A DNA stretch of 64,000 nucleotides, taken from Bacteroidales bacterium. Lineage in GTDB: Bacteria; Bacteroidota; Bacteroidia; Bacteroidales; WCHB1-69. The stretch spans positions 16,085 through 80,084 of the forward strand of contig JAFXTE010000019.1 of the NCBI GenBank assembly GCA_017525245.1, written 5' to 3'. Under the pieces are notes generated by a model. The model did no database searches and was not told the DNA's origin. It saw nothing but the letters and a program-made list of their open reading frames with translations. Within the stretch, counting starts at the first letter, position 1, and each line of letters opens with the position of its first letter. Position numbers and translations under genes: made by a program. Shown in pieces: positions 26,128 through 34,463 of the stretch.

Positions 26128-27975
26128 TTATTTCAGTAACAATTGATTGTATTTCCGTAAGGATTCCAAGATGTTGACTCTCACGTGGATGAAGTCGTCG
26201 GTACCGGCTTCTTTGAGTGCATCAAGGCACTCGGTTGGGTTGCCGGCCACGAGGAATGGGGTGTTCGGGAACTGCGCCTTGCACTGCTTGGCGGCCTCCA
26301 CGCCGAGGGTGGCGTACTCTTCGTCAGAGCTGCACACCACGATGAGGTCGGGTTTCGCTTCACCGGCAGCTTTCACGCCCTCTTCCACGGTCGGGAAACC
26401 GGCGGGCTCGATGATCTGGTAACCGGCGCAGCCGAAGAAGTTGGTAATGAAACCGGCGCGTGCCTGACGCATAGCCAAGTTACCGACTTTCAGCAGGAAC
26501 ACGGATGGACGGTGGTTCTTGGCGGCGTATTTTTCGGTCTCCAGGCGAACTTCCTCGAAGGCCATGGCGCCGCGGTAGGTTTTCAGTCCTTCGCAGTCGT
26601 CTTTCTTCACGCGCTCGATCTTGTCGGCCATCGTCTCGTTGATGTTCGGGTATTGGTTGGTGCCGAGCAGGATATAGCGGCGGGTAGCGATGTTCATGTC
26701 GCGCTTCTGGCAGCTTTCCTCAATAGCCGTACGCATCGAACCGTCTTCGATAGCTTTGAGGGCACCGCCTTGTTGCTCAACGCTTTGGAAAAGTTTCCAG
26801 GCATTTTCTGCGATGGAGTTGGTGAGGTTCTCGACATAATAGGAGCCAGCAGCGGGATCCACCACGCGGTCCATGAAAGCCTCTTCCTTGAGGATCACCT
26901 GCACGTTGCGGGAGATGCGGCGGGAGAATTCGTCGGATTCCTTGTAGGCCACATCGAACGGCTGCAGCGAAATGGAGTCGGAGCCGCCAATAGCTGCCGA
27001 CATACCCTCCGTAGTGCTGCGGAGCATGTTGACGTATGGATCGTAAAGTGTTTTGTTCCAGGTGGATGCCACGGTGTTGATATGGATTTTGTATGCGCAG
27101 TCGCACTCGGGTTTGTATTGGGCCACCATCGTGGACCAGAGCAGACGAGTGGCGCGCAGTTTGGCGATTTCCATAAAGTAGTTGGAACCAACGGAGAGCG
27201 TGAGCTGCATCCGGGAGGCCACTTTTTCGGGTTTAAGGCCCTTTTCTGTGCAGAAGGCAAGGTATTCGTTGGCCATGCTTAGGGTGTAGGCCAATTCTTG
27301 CACGATGGTCGCGCCGGCGTTGTGCAGCACGATGCCGTTCACGTTGATGACCTTGAAGTTCTTCATGCAGCCGTTCATTTCCAACAGCGTTACGGCTTGT
27401 TGCATATCTTCTTCGGCGGATTTCCAGAACTTGTTGTGTCGCAGACGGTAAGTCAGCGGGTCAAAGTTAATGCTGCCTGACACTTTTTCTTTGTCGCAGT
27501 TGTGGGCTTCCACGTAGCTGACGAAGCGTTTCATCAGGTCGATGTAACTTTTCACATGGTTGAATTGCACACCGGTGGTGTTCAGGTCGATGTCTTTGAG
27601 CAGTGTTTCCAAAGCCGCATCGCTATCGATGTTGGCGGCGTTGAAAGCCACGCAGGTGGCACCGCGCTTCAAGGCATCCGTTGCGATGGCGTTGGCCTTG
27701 GCGGGATCGGACTCTTCCACTTCCTGAACGATGTCCCAATGGTTGTCACGGGCTTTCGTGCCACGCGTGTATGGAAACTCGTTCGGCATTGTCTTCAAGT
27801 AGTCCAAATCCTGCATGTTTTCTGCACGATAGTAAGGCCGCACCTGAAAACCTTCGTCAGTTCTCCATACCAATTTCTTCTCATAATCAGCACCTTTGAG
27901 GTCTTTATTGATGGTGGCTTCCCATTGTTCCGTGGTAACCGGCGGAAATTCGGTGAATAATTTTTCGTCGTTCAT
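26128..27975 (-). CDS. mutA: Methylmalonyl-CoA mutase, small (non-catalytic) subunit
   Basis: A 615-residue protein homologous to the TIM-barrel plus B12-domain fold of methylmalonyl-CoA mutase, which links succinyl-CoA and methylmalonyl-CoA in propionate formation. It is the small subunit. The C-terminal domain reads KVGNLAMRQARAGFITNFFG where the large subunit carries the B12-binding DxHxxG, so the cobalamin-ligating His is missing. It would pair with MutB, but no mutB lies upstream (trmH) or downstream (binding lipoprotein). The start MNDEKLFTEF at 27975 is favoured over the upstream ATG at 28038, because the -7 box is at 27998-28005. Confidence 0.92.
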   Translation of the reverse strand: MNDEKLFTEFPPVTTEQWEATINKDLKGADYEKKLVWRTDEGFQVRPYYRAENMQDLDYLKTMPNEFPYTRGTKARDNHWDIVQEVEESDPAKANAIATDALKRGATCVAFNAANIDSDAALETLLKDIDLNTTGVQFNHVKSYIDLMKRFVSYVEAHNCDKEKVSGSINFDPLTYRLRHNKFWKSAEEDMQQAVTLLEMNGCMKNFKVINVNGIVLHNAGATIVQELAYTLSMANEYLAFCTEKGLKPEKVASRMQLTLSVGSNYFMEIAKLRATRLLWSTMVAQYKPECDCAYKIHINTVASTWNKTLYDPYVNMLRSTTEGMSAAIGGSDSISLQPFDVAYKESDEFSRRISRNVQVILKEEAFMDRVVDPAAGSYYVENLTNSIAENAWKLFQSVEQQGGALKAIEDGSMRTAIEESCQKRDMNIATRRYILLGTNQYPNINETMADKIERVKKDDCEGLKTYRGAMAFEEVRLETEKYAAKNHRPSVFLLKVGNLAMRQARAGFITNFFGCAGYQIIEPAGFPTVEEGVKAAGEAKPDLIVVCSSDEEYATLGVEAAKQCKAQFPNTPFLVAGNPTECLDALKEAGTDDFIHVRVNILESLRKYNQLLLK

Positions 27976-27997
27976 ATTCCTTTTATATTTGAGCGGG

Positions 27998-28005
27998 CAA
28001 AGATA
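27998..28005 (-). promoter_or_regulatory. Promoter -7 box of mutA
   Basis: TATCTTTG on the minus strand, 22 bp upstream of the mutA ATG. Confidence 0.65.
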
Positions 28006-28040
28006 CAATTTTTTAGTGAACAGTGACTTGTGGCACAATT

Positions 28041-28078
28041 AAAGTTCAAAGTTCAAGGTTCAAAGTTCAAGGTTCAAA
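28041..28078. repeat. GTTCAAAGTTCAAG tandem repeat at the trmH stop
   Basis: Alternating AAGTTC and AAGGTTC units. The last residues of TrmH (HLNLEL) and its TGA lie inside the repeat. Confidence 0.8.
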
Positions 28079-28761
28079 TGCTTCATATAGTAATCAATCA
28101 ATCCTTCAGGGTTTTTCACGCTTTTTTGAAGCCAGTCAAAGTAAATTTCCTCTTTTTCTTCATCAGAAAGGTGCCAACAGACATCAGAGCGGCGCATTTT
28201 TTCAGAAAAATGGGAGAGAATGATGGCAGCGGAATTGGATATGTTGAAGCTTTCGGTGAAGCCGTACATGGGAATCAGCACATTTCCGTCTGCGTATTTT
28301 ATAGCCTCATCGGAAAGACCGGTCAATTCGGTGCCGAAAAGGAAAGCGGTTTTCTGCTCTACCGGAAGATCGAAGATGGTACGCTTTTGTTCGTCTGGGA
28401 GGGTCGCCGCCACCCAGTAACCATGCTCGTGCAATCGGTCAATGCACTCCTTGACATTGTTCTCACGGTGTGGAAACTCATGGATAGTAAGCCATTTGTC
28501 GGCTCCCATGCTGATTTCCTTGTTTGCCTCAAATTCATTCCGATGTTGGATCACGTACACGTCCTGTACACCATAGCAATCGCAAGTACGCAGCACAGCA
28601 CTGATGTTCTGAGCCTGAAAAAGATCTTCTAACACCACGGTAACATGGCGCGTTCGGTTCTCCAAAATTTCATGCAGACGCTGCTGTCGGTTTTCTGTGA
28701 CAAACTGCTCCAAATATTCAACGATTTTACCCTGTAAAACCTTATCCTCAATTTTCATCAT
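28060..28761 (-). CDS. trmH: TrmH-family tRNA/rRNA 2'-O-methyltransferase
   Basis: A 233-residue SPOUT-fold enzyme, probably the tRNA Gm18 2'-O-methyltransferase. All three SPOUT motifs are present: NISAVLRTCDCYG (motif 1, with the catalytic Arg), FLFGTELTGLS (motif 2) and IPMYGFTESFNISNSAAI (motif 3, forming the trefoil knot that binds SAM). Basic N- and C-terminal extensions fit tRNA binding. rRNA-specific RlmB-type relatives share these motifs, so the substrate is likely but not proven. Its C-terminus has run into a tandem repeat. Confidence 0.85.
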   Translation of the reverse strand: MMKIEDKVLQGKIVEYLEQFVTENRQQRLHEILENRTRHVTVVLEDLFQAQNISAVLRTCDCYGVQDVYVIQHRNEFEANKEISMGADKWLTIHEFPHRENNVKECIDRLHEHGYWVAATLPDEQKRTIFDLPVEQKTAFLFGTELTGLSDEAIKYADGNVLIPMYGFTESFNISNSAAIILSHFSEKMRRSDVCWHLSDEEKEEIYFDWLQKSVKNPEGLIDYYMKHLNLEL

Positions 28762-28779
28762 GTTATTTTATTGCAATAA

Positions 28780-28802
28780 AAAAGCCCTTATTCAGGGCTT
28801 TT
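28780..28802 (-). terminator. Terminator of the HU gene
   Basis: Perfect stem AAAAGCCCT (28780-28788) / AGGGCTTTT (28794-28802) with a 5-nt loop. On the minus strand it is followed by six Ts. Confidence 0.85.
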
Positions 28803-28829
28803 CTTAGTTCAATCATGAAATAAACATTA

Positions 28830-29099
28830 TTATTTCATTTTTGCAAAAGCGGAGCCGGGTTTGAATTTGACAACCTTCTTTGCAGGAATCTTGATTGATT
28901 TGCCGGTGGCAGGATTGTGACCCGTTCTGGCTTTACGATCAGCAACGCTGAAAGTGCCAAATCCAATCAAAGACAATTTTCCACCTTTTTTCAAGGTATC
29001 CGTGGTGGCTGCAATTAATGCTTCTAAAGCATTTTTGGCTTGAACTTTTGTCAATTCGGCTTTTTCTGCCATTGCATTGATTAATTCACTCTTGTTCAT
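28830..29099 (-). CDS. HU-family DNA-binding protein
   Basis: An 89-residue nucleoid protein of the bacterial HU/IHF family. It has the helical dimerisation region (residues 1-40), GFGTFSV and the DNA-binding arm with TGHNPATGKSIKIPAKKVVKFKPG, including the intercalating Pro. Length is exactly typical. It acts as a homo- or heterodimer to bend and compact DNA. It is monocistronic, with promoter TAACTTTG at 29137-29144 and a strong terminator at 28780-28802. Confidence 0.96.
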   Translation of the reverse strand: MNKSELINAMAEKAELTKVQAKNALEALIAATTDTLKKGGKLSLIGFGTFSVADRKARTGHNPATGKSIKIPAKKVVKFKPGSAFAKMK

Positions 29100-29136
29100 T
29101 TTTTTTAATTTAAAAGGTTAGTTATAATTTGAGGCA

Positions 29137-29144
29137 CAAAGTTA
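29137..29144 (-). promoter_or_regulatory. Promoter -7 box of the HU gene
   Basis: TAACTTTG on the minus strand, 37 bp upstream of the ATG. Confidence 0.55.
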
Positions 29145-29237
29145 AAAAAAATTATAAAAAGCGACTCTGAATAAAAGATTGTTGGTAAATATTTTAATTT
29201 GTTAATATATAGGATAATATCTCGCTTCTTTTATACA

Positions 29238-30209
29238 CTAAAATAAATAATCAGTATAATTTACAGCTCTGAAACCAGTTAAAAAATCTGTTATTTTCAT
29301 TTTAGATTTTCCTTCTAATTGCAAGAATTTGACAGAAATGTCGTAATTTTGAGTGGAAATAATCATTTTTTTCTCTAAATCAAAACAAATTTTTCCAGGT
29401 TTTTGCGTACTTATTCGATCTGTTATTTCAACTTCAAAAATCTTTAACATACAAAATTTAACAGATTCGTTTTTTTCATTTACAAGTCCAATGCGGGTGA
29501 ATGCGGCTGGATAGGGGGAGAGTCCGCGAACGTGATTGTAGATATTCTCGGCGGTGTCATCCCAGCGAATGAGCATGTCCTCCTTGAAAATTTTGGGTGC
29601 CGGTTTCAGATTTTCAACAAGAGCTTGCGGCACGGGGCGAGCTGAATTGTCTGCTAATTGCTGAAGTGTTTCCACAGCAATTTCAGCACCAGCGACCATC
29701 AGTTTGTCATGCAACGTTCCAGCATTATCCTCTCGGGTGATTTCCACCTCTTTTTGAAGCAGAATCGACCCGGTGTCAGTGTGTTCATCCAGCAAAAAGG
29801 TGGTGACACCTGTCTTGGTTTCCCCGTTCATGATGGCACGTTGGATCGGCGCGGCGCCACGATATTGCGGGAGCAGTGACGCATGGACGTTGAAAGTGCC
29901 GAGCAAAGGCATCTGATAAACGCATTTCGGAAGCATGCGGAAGGCCACTACCACGAAAACATCCGCGTAATAATCACGCAGGTCCTCCACAAAAGCTTCG
30001 TCTTTCAGTTTTTCAGGCTGCAGTACTGGCAGTTGGTGGGCAACGGCATAGTTTTTGACGTCTGAACTGCGGAGATGCTGGCCGCGACCGGCGGGTTTGT
30101 CCGGTGTGGTGACCACCGCCACCACCTCGTGTCCCGCTTTCCGGATAGCATCCAACGTGGCTACGGCAAACTCCGGAGTCCCCATGAATATAACACGTAA
30201 TTTTTTCAT
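29238..30209 (-). CDS. fmt: Methionyl-tRNA formyltransferase
   Basis: A 323-residue cytoplasmic enzyme that formylates initiator Met-tRNA using 10-formyl-THF. The N-terminal Rossmann domain starts LRVIFMGTPEFAVATLDAI. The catalytic region carries NVHASLLPQYRGAAPIQ (Asn and His) and GVTTFLLDEHTDTG (Asp). The C-terminal tRNA-binding domain has GLSPYPAAFTRI. Length is normal. Its 3' end and the following 130 bp are unusually AT-rich. A 30-bp palindrome sits 29 bp upstream of the start. Confidence 0.96.
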   Translation of the reverse strand: MKKLRVIFMGTPEFAVATLDAIRKAGHEVVAVVTTPDKPAGRGQHLRSSDVKNYAVAHQLPVLQPEKLKDEAFVEDLRDYYADVFVVVAFRMLPKCVYQMPLLGTFNVHASLLPQYRGAAPIQRAIMNGETKTGVTTFLLDEHTDTGSILLQKEVEITREDNAGTLHDKLMVAGAEIAVETLQQLADNSARPVPQALVENLKPAPKIFKEDMLIRWDDTAENIYNHVRGLSPYPAAFTRIGLVNEKNESVKFCMLKIFEVEITDRISTQKPGKICFDLEKKMIISTQNYDISVKFLQLEGKSKMKITDFLTGFRAVNYTDYLF

Positions 30210-30237
30210 TGTTTGATTGATTTTTCTGTGTCAATGA

Positions 30238-30267
30238 TGTAGAGACGTTTCATGAAACGTCTCTACT
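30238..30267. repeat. 30-bp palindrome family, core TTTCATGAAA
   Basis: Same arms and core as 26095-26124, with one terminal base changed (CGTCTCTACT). It lies between ribH and fmt. Confidence 0.9.
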
Positions 30268-30302
30268 GAAACGTCAGCAGGCCATTGCTGATGAATAACA
30301 GT

Positions 30303-30785
30303 TTAGCAGCCGAACGCCAGCATTTTCAGTGCGCTTACCGCGCCTTCAACACCTTTGTTTCCGTGTTTGCCGCCGGCACGGTCTTCCGCCTGTTCCATCG
30401 TGTTGCAAGTCAGCACGCTGAAAATCACCGGTTTGGAAAAATCAAGTCCTACTTTCATAATACCATCGGCAACAGCTTGGGCGATGAAGTCGAAGTGACG
30501 GGTTTCGCCTTGGATGATGCATCCGATGCAGATGACGGCATCCACAGAGGATTTTTCCAACATCCATTTGGCCCCGAGCGGCAGCTCAAAACTGCCTGGC
30601 ACGTGGTGGACCAGAATGTTTCCGGCTTCAACGCCGTGTTCGAGCAGACAATTCTTCGCGCCTTCTAAAAGAGAATCGGTAATGTGATTGTTCCATTCAC
30701 TAACCACAATACCGATTCTAGATTGTTTGGCGGAAGAAAATTCAAACGGAATGTAATCCGACAGATTTTTCTTCTTTTCAGTCAT
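30303..30785 (-). CDS. ribH: 6,7-dimethyl-8-ribityllumazine synthase
   Basis: A 160-residue enzyme of the penultimate riboflavin step, joining the pyrimidinedione and 3,4-dihydroxy-2-butanone 4-phosphate. Recognisable segments are VSEWNNHIT, HHVPGSFELPLGAK, CIGCIIQGETRHFDFIAQAV (with the catalytic His) and FSVLTCNTMEQAEDRAGGKHGNKG. It assembles as a pentamer or 60-mer shell in other bacteria. It starts 3 bp after the TPR protein stop and is therefore the second gene of an operon. Confidence 0.96.
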   Translation of the reverse strand: MTEKKKNLSDYIPFEFSSAKQSRIGIVVSEWNNHITDSLLEGAKNCLLEHGVEAGNILVHHVPGSFELPLGAKWMLEKSSVDAVICIGCIIQGETRHFDFIAQAVADGIMKVGLDFSKPVIFSVLTCNTMEQAEDRAGGKHGNKGVEGAVSALKMLAFGC

Positions 30786-30788
30786 TTC

Positions 30789-31493
30789 TTATTTGGAAAC
30801 GTTAGCTTTTGCTCTTTCAACATATTGAGCCACGCTCATTTTGTTGTATTCGGTGTAGAAATCCTTTTCAATGGTCTCGTAAGCGTCGAGAGCTTTTTTC
30901 CAGTCGCCTTTTCTCTCATACATCTGGCCTAACTTGAACAGGGCTATCGGGGTGAAGAACGGATCTTTACCTTTCACGGCCTTTTCATAGTAGCTGATGG
31001 CGTTTGCCTCGTCGCCTTGTTCATCGTAAAGGTCGCCGATAGTGGCTTGGCAGGCATACCACAGGACATTCTCTTTCTTTTTGAATTTCTTGAGGTACTC
31101 CATAGCCTCGTCTTTTTGTCCTAACTTCAGATAGGTCAGACCAGCATAATAATTGGCGGTGTTGGAAGTTTTTGAAAGTTTGTAACCGCTTGCGATATCC
31201 AGAAAGCCATCGTTTTCGCCATCGCCTTCGAGGGCTTTTTTCAACGATGCGGTATCACCTTGGGTAAGCCAATGGATGGGTTGTTGGATTTGGGCTGCTG
31301 CTTCCGCATTTTTCTTTTGAACGTAGAAGCGGTTGAAGGCCAAAATCGCAAGAACGATGACCAACACGCCGATAATGACACCGTAGATGATGTTTTGGTA
31401 TTTGTTGAAGAACGCCAGTATTTTTGTTACAAAGTTCTCTTTTTCTTGGGTTTGCTCAATTTTTTTGGATCCCAGATTTTCTGTATTTGCCAT
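30789..31493 (-). CDS. Membrane-anchored TPR protein
   Basis: A 234-residue protein with a basic N-terminus, one membrane helix (residues ~37-56) and a C-terminal set of about four tetratricopeptide-like repeats (AGLTYLKLGQKDEAMEYLKK, ATIGDLYDEQGDEANAISYY, LFKLGQMYERKGDWKKALDA). It resembles the YfgM/TPR_21 type of membrane-tethered TPR proteins, which act in envelope protein assembly. The pairing with ribH 3 bp downstream recurs in Bacteroidota, to my knowledge, without an obvious functional link. The promoter is TATTTTTG at 31521-31528. Confidence 0.85.
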   Translation of the reverse strand: MANTENLGSKKIEQTQEKENFVTKILAFFNKYQNIIYGVIIGVLVIVLAILAFNRFYVQKKNAEAAAQIQQPIHWLTQGDTASLKKALEGDGENDGFLDIASGYKLSKTSNTANYYAGLTYLKLGQKDEAMEYLKKFKKKENVLWYACQATIGDLYDEQGDEANAISYYEKAVKGKDPFFTPIALFKLGQMYERKGDWKKALDAYETIEKDFYTEYNKMSVAQYVERAKANVSK

Positions 31494-31520
31494 AATTATA
31501 CATCTAATTTTTTAAGGGTG

Positions 31521-31528
31521 CAAAAATA
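31521..31528 (-). promoter_or_regulatory. Promoter -7 box of the TPR-ribH operon
   Basis: TATTTTTG on the minus strand, 27 bp upstream of the ATG. Confidence 0.6.
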
Positions 31529-31599
31529 CACTTTTTTTGAATAGATTTTCATCTGTTAGGAACATTTATAAGAAAGCCGTTGTTTTTGGCTTTTGGAGG

Positions 31600-32838
31600 T
31601 CAGAGGGCAAAGGCTTTTTTGATTTTATCCACATAATCCAGACGCTCCCAGGGGAAGAAAGTGACGGTGCGTTTGCCTTGTGCGGTTTCCACTTCAGCGT
31701 CGTAGCAGTCACGGCCGAAATGCCCGTAGGAGGCGGTGGGCTCGTAGATCGGGTTTTTCAGTTGGAAACGGTTGATGATGTCATAGGGTCGCATCGGGAA
31801 GATTTCACTGATACGCATGGCGATTTCGCTGTCGTGCATCTTTACTTTTGCAGTGCCGTAAGTGTTAACGTAGAGTCCAACGGGGTCCGCTTTGCCGATG
31901 GCGTAGGCCACTTGGATGAGAACTTGGTCGCAAAGACCGGCGGCCACCATGTTTTTGGCAATGTGACGGGTGGCGTAAGCGGCCGAGCGGTCAACCTTGG
32001 AAGGATCTTTGCCGGAGAAGGCGCCTCCGCCGTGAGCTCCGCGTCCACCGTAAGTGTCAACGATGATTTTACGGCCCGTGAGACCGGAATCTCCGTGCGG
32101 CCCTCCGATGACAAATTTGCCGGTGGGATTCACAAAAAGACTGTATTCCGTGTTGAACAGCCTCTGGACGTTCTTCGGGCAGCTTTTCTTCACGCGAGGA
32201 ATCAGGATTTTCTCAACATCGCGGCGGATGGTCTCCAACATGGTGGCCTCGTCGGCGAACTCGTCATGCTGTGTGGAGATAACGATGCTGTCGATGCGTT
32301 CGGGTTTGTGTTTTTCGGAATATTGGACGGTGACCTGCGACTTGGAGTCGGGGCGCAAGTATGTCATTTTCTTACCTTCTTTGCGGATAGCGGCCAACTC
32401 TTGCACGAAACGGTGGGCCAACTCAATAGGCAACGGCATGTAGTTGTCCATTTCGTTGCAGGCGTAGCCAAACATCATGCCCTGGTCGCCCGCGCCCTGA
32501 TCTTCCAGCTCCGCACGCTCCACACCCTGGTTGATATCGGGTGACTGGCTGTGGATGGTGGAAATCACACCGCAGGATTTGTAGTCGAACTGGTAATCGC
32601 TCTTGTTGTAGCCGATGTCCTTGATGACACGGCGCACCACGTCATCAACGGAAACATAGCCTTCGGTCTTCACTTCGCCGGCGCAAACCACAAGACCGGT
32701 GGTTACAAGTGTCTCGCACGCCACTTTCGATTCAGGGTCTTGCGCGAGGAAATTGTCTAACAACGCGTCCGAAATCTGGTCGCAAATTTTGTCGGGATGT
32801 CCTTCCGACACGGATTCTGATGTGAACAAATAACTCAT
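31600..32838 (-). CDS. metK: S-adenosylmethionine synthetase
   Basis: A 412-residue cytoplasmic enzyme making SAM from methionine and ATP. All signature motifs are seen: [18 protein letters not shown] at the N-terminus (ATP and metal binding), [12 protein letters not shown] (the conserved methionine-loop hexapeptide region) and [19 protein letters not shown] (P-loop-like). Length is in the Bacteroidota range, slightly longer than E. coli. The 5' leader (32839-32946) contains a sequence that matches the layout of SAM-II-type riboswitches, suggesting feedback control by its own product. Confidence 0.97.
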   Translation of the reverse strand: MSYLFTSESVSEGHPDKICDQISDALLDNFLAQDPESKVACETLVTTGLVVCAGEVKTEGYVSVDDVVRRVIKDIGYNKSDYQFDYKSCGVISTIHSQSPDINQGVERAELEDQGAGDQGMMFGYACNEMDNYMPLPIELAHRFVQELAAIRKEGKKMTYLRPDSKSQVTVQYSEKHKPERIDSIVISTQHDEFADEATMLETIRRDVEKILIPRVKKSCPKNVQRLFNTEYSLFVNPTGKFVIGGPHGDSGLTGRKIIVDTYGGRGAHGGGAFSGKDPSKVDRSAAYATRHIAKNMVAAGLCDQVLIQVAYAIGKADPVGLYVNTYGTAKVKMHDSEIAMRISEIFPMRPYDIINRFQLKNPIYEPTASYGHFGRDCYDAEVETAQGKRTVTFFPWERLDYVDKIKKAFAL

Positions 32839-32885
32839 AATCAGTATTTTAATTATAAAAAAAATAAAAAACTGAAAATCGTGGA

Positions 32886-32945
32886 AGAAGATGTTTTAGC
32901 ATTTTTTTTTGTGGTTGCAATCATTACAAATCTATCCACTGGTTT
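32886..32945 (-). promoter_or_regulatory. Candidate SAM-II-like riboswitch in the metK leader
   Basis: Read on the minus strand, P1 pairs GTGG (32936-32939) with CCAC (32911-32914). The loop between them contains GATTT and ends in TTGCAA, as in SAM-II L1. The 3' segment is A-rich and carries GCTAAA (32895-32900), the SAM-II core. A following CAT can pair with ATG in L1 as the pseudoknot. It starts within a few nt of the predicted transcription start, as SAM-II aptamers do. Identification is by eye; the pseudoknot is short. Confidence 0.5.
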
Positions 32946-32952
32946 TCGGCGG

Positions 32953-32960
32953 CAAAAGTA
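32953..32960 (-). promoter_or_regulatory. Promoter -7 box of metK
   Basis: TACTTTTG on the minus strand. The implied start near 32946 gives a leader of about 108 nt. Confidence 0.6.
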
Positions 32961-33053
32961 TAATTTTTTTCAATACGAACGCAACACTATTTGAATTGTT
33001 TTTAACCTATAACTATCGACTAAAAGCCAAAAGCAAATAGCCAAAAAAAAATG

Positions 33054-33061
33054 TACTTTTG
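33054..33061 (+). promoter_or_regulatory. Promoter -7 box of lgt
   Basis: TACTTTTG overlaps the ATG at 33051 and so excludes it as a start. It is preceded by an AGCCAAAAGCAAATAGCC repeat fragment (33018-33047). Confidence 0.6.
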
Positions 33062-33077
33062 CCACCGCATTTTAAAA

Positions 33078-33956
33078 ATGAAAAATATGTTTTACAATAC
33101 CTTATGTTATATCACATGGAAAGTGAATCCTGTAGCTTTTCATCTTGGTTCTGTTGAGGTCCGATGGTACGGCATTCTGCTGGCTCTCGGCTTTCTGTTA
33201 GCCTACTACACCCTACAGCAGATTTTTAAAACCGAGCATCTTTCACAGAAATTGTTGGACAAAATTTCCATTTGGACGATTGTGTGGACGATTGTCGGCC
33301 TTCGGCTCGGGCATTTTTTGTTTTATGAACCGGAGATGTTCATCACACATCCCTTGCAGATTTTATTGCCTGTGGATGAAAACTGGCATTTTATTGGTTA
33401 TCAGGGCCTTGCAAGCCATGGTGGTGTCATCGGCATTTTCGGGTTCCTGATTTACTATTGTTGGCGGCACAAAATCAATTTCCTGTGGATTCTCGACCGT
33501 CTGGCGATTGCGGTTCCTATCGCGGCATCATTTGTACGTATTGGCAACCTGATGAATCATGAGATAGTGGGCAGCATCACGGAGATGCCTTGGGCTTTTG
33601 ACTTCATCTACGGCGGCTTTGGCATTGCGGGCACGTTCCGCCATCCCGCCCAGCTCTACGAATCCATCGTTTATATGCTGGTCTTTGTCAGTTTGGCCAT
33701 ATATTATTTCAAGTTCGCCAAAGGGAAAGTCGCGGCGGGTCGCACCTCCGGCATAACGCTGACAGTGATTTTCACGGCACGTTTCATCATCGAGTTTTTC
33801 AAGGAAGTGCAGGTTCAGGACGAAATCGGACATGTGCTCAACAACGGCCAATGGCTCAGCATCCCGTTGATTCTGATTGGATTAGGCTGTTTGATCTATT
33901 CGTTTGTAAAACCGAATTACCCCGAATGTTCGTATAAGGAGGAACCTGCCAAGTAG
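33078..33956 (+). CDS. lgt: Prolipoprotein diacylglyceryl transferase
   Basis: A 292-residue inner-membrane enzyme that adds diacylglycerol from phosphatidylglycerol to the lipobox Cys of prolipoproteins. Seven hydrophobic helices are visible. The Lgt signature region reads FVRIGNLMNHEIVGS (Arg154 and following), and GLASHGGVIGIF carries the conserved HG element. It serves the several lipoproteins encoded nearby. The start at 33078 (MKNMF) or 33087 is chosen because the promoter box lies over the upstream ATG. Confidence 0.94.
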   Translation: MKNMFYNTLCYITWKVNPVAFHLGSVEVRWYGILLALGFLLAYYTLQQIFKTEHLSQKLLDKISIWTIVWTIVGLRLGHFLFYEPEMFITHPLQILLPVDENWHFIGYQGLASHGGVIGIFGFLIYYCWRHKINFLWILDRLAIAVPIAASFVRIGNLMNHEIVGSITEMPWAFDFIYGGFGIAGTFRHPAQLYESIVYMLVFVSLAIYYFKFAKGKVAAGRTSGITLTVIFTARFIIEFFKEVQVQDEIGHVLNNGQWLSIPLILIGLGCLIYSFVKPNYPECSYKEEPAK

Positions 33957-33990
33957 CACCACAGCACGGCACTATAACGTCTTGATACCG

Positions 33991-34422
33991 CTATTCGTTA
34001 TATCCGACAAAATCCACCTCAACTTTTGAGCTGTCCGGACTAATGGTGAATAAAAGGGTGGCTTTCACTGAGTTGCCCTTAAATTCAGCTTCGGCAGCCA
34101 ATTGCACTATCGTTTCCGCAGAATCACACACTTGGATACTGTCAATAGCGGGGATAGTCTTTAACAGATCATTTAAGTAGTGGTTTCCTACGACACCAGA
34201 ATATTTGTTTTTATCCACTCTGCCCATCGGAAGAATACCATTCATGAAAAAACAAGCGGTATCGTTAATTTTTTCGTATTTGAAACTGAGATCACCAGAT
34301 TCGTATTTTTTATTAATGGTATTTTGGAAAGTGCCGAAATAACGTCCTCCTTTCATGTCACCGCTGTCGCAGGCGGCGAACACTAATGCCAAAACAGCAA
34401 TGATGAATAAAAGTTTTTTCAT
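33991..34422 (-). CDS. Small predicted lipoprotein, unknown function
   Basis: A 143-residue exported protein. MKKLLFIIAVLALVFAACDS is a lipoprotein signal with lipobox FAAC (Cys18). The mature part is beta-rich and opens GGRYFGTFQNTI, a pattern common to small Bacteroidota calycin-like or DUF lipoproteins. I cannot assign a family. It converges with lgt (34 bp gap) and has its own -7 box at 34440-34447. Confidence 0.78.
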   Translation of the reverse strand: MKKLLFIIAVLALVFAACDSGDMKGGRYFGTFQNTINKKYESGDLSFKYEKINDTACFFMNGILPMGRVDKNKYSGVVGNHYLNDLLKTIPAIDSIQVCDSAETIVQLAAEAEFKGNSVKATLLFTISPDSSKVEVDFVGYNE

Positions 34423-34439
34423 TGTTTCAAAATTTTCGG

Positions 34440-34447
34440 CAAAAATA
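34440..34447 (-). promoter_or_regulatory. Promoter -7 box of the small lipoprotein gene
   Basis: TATTTTTG on the minus strand, 17 bp upstream of the ATG. Confidence 0.55.
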
Positions 34448-34463
34448 AAAAAAAAGTTTTGAA

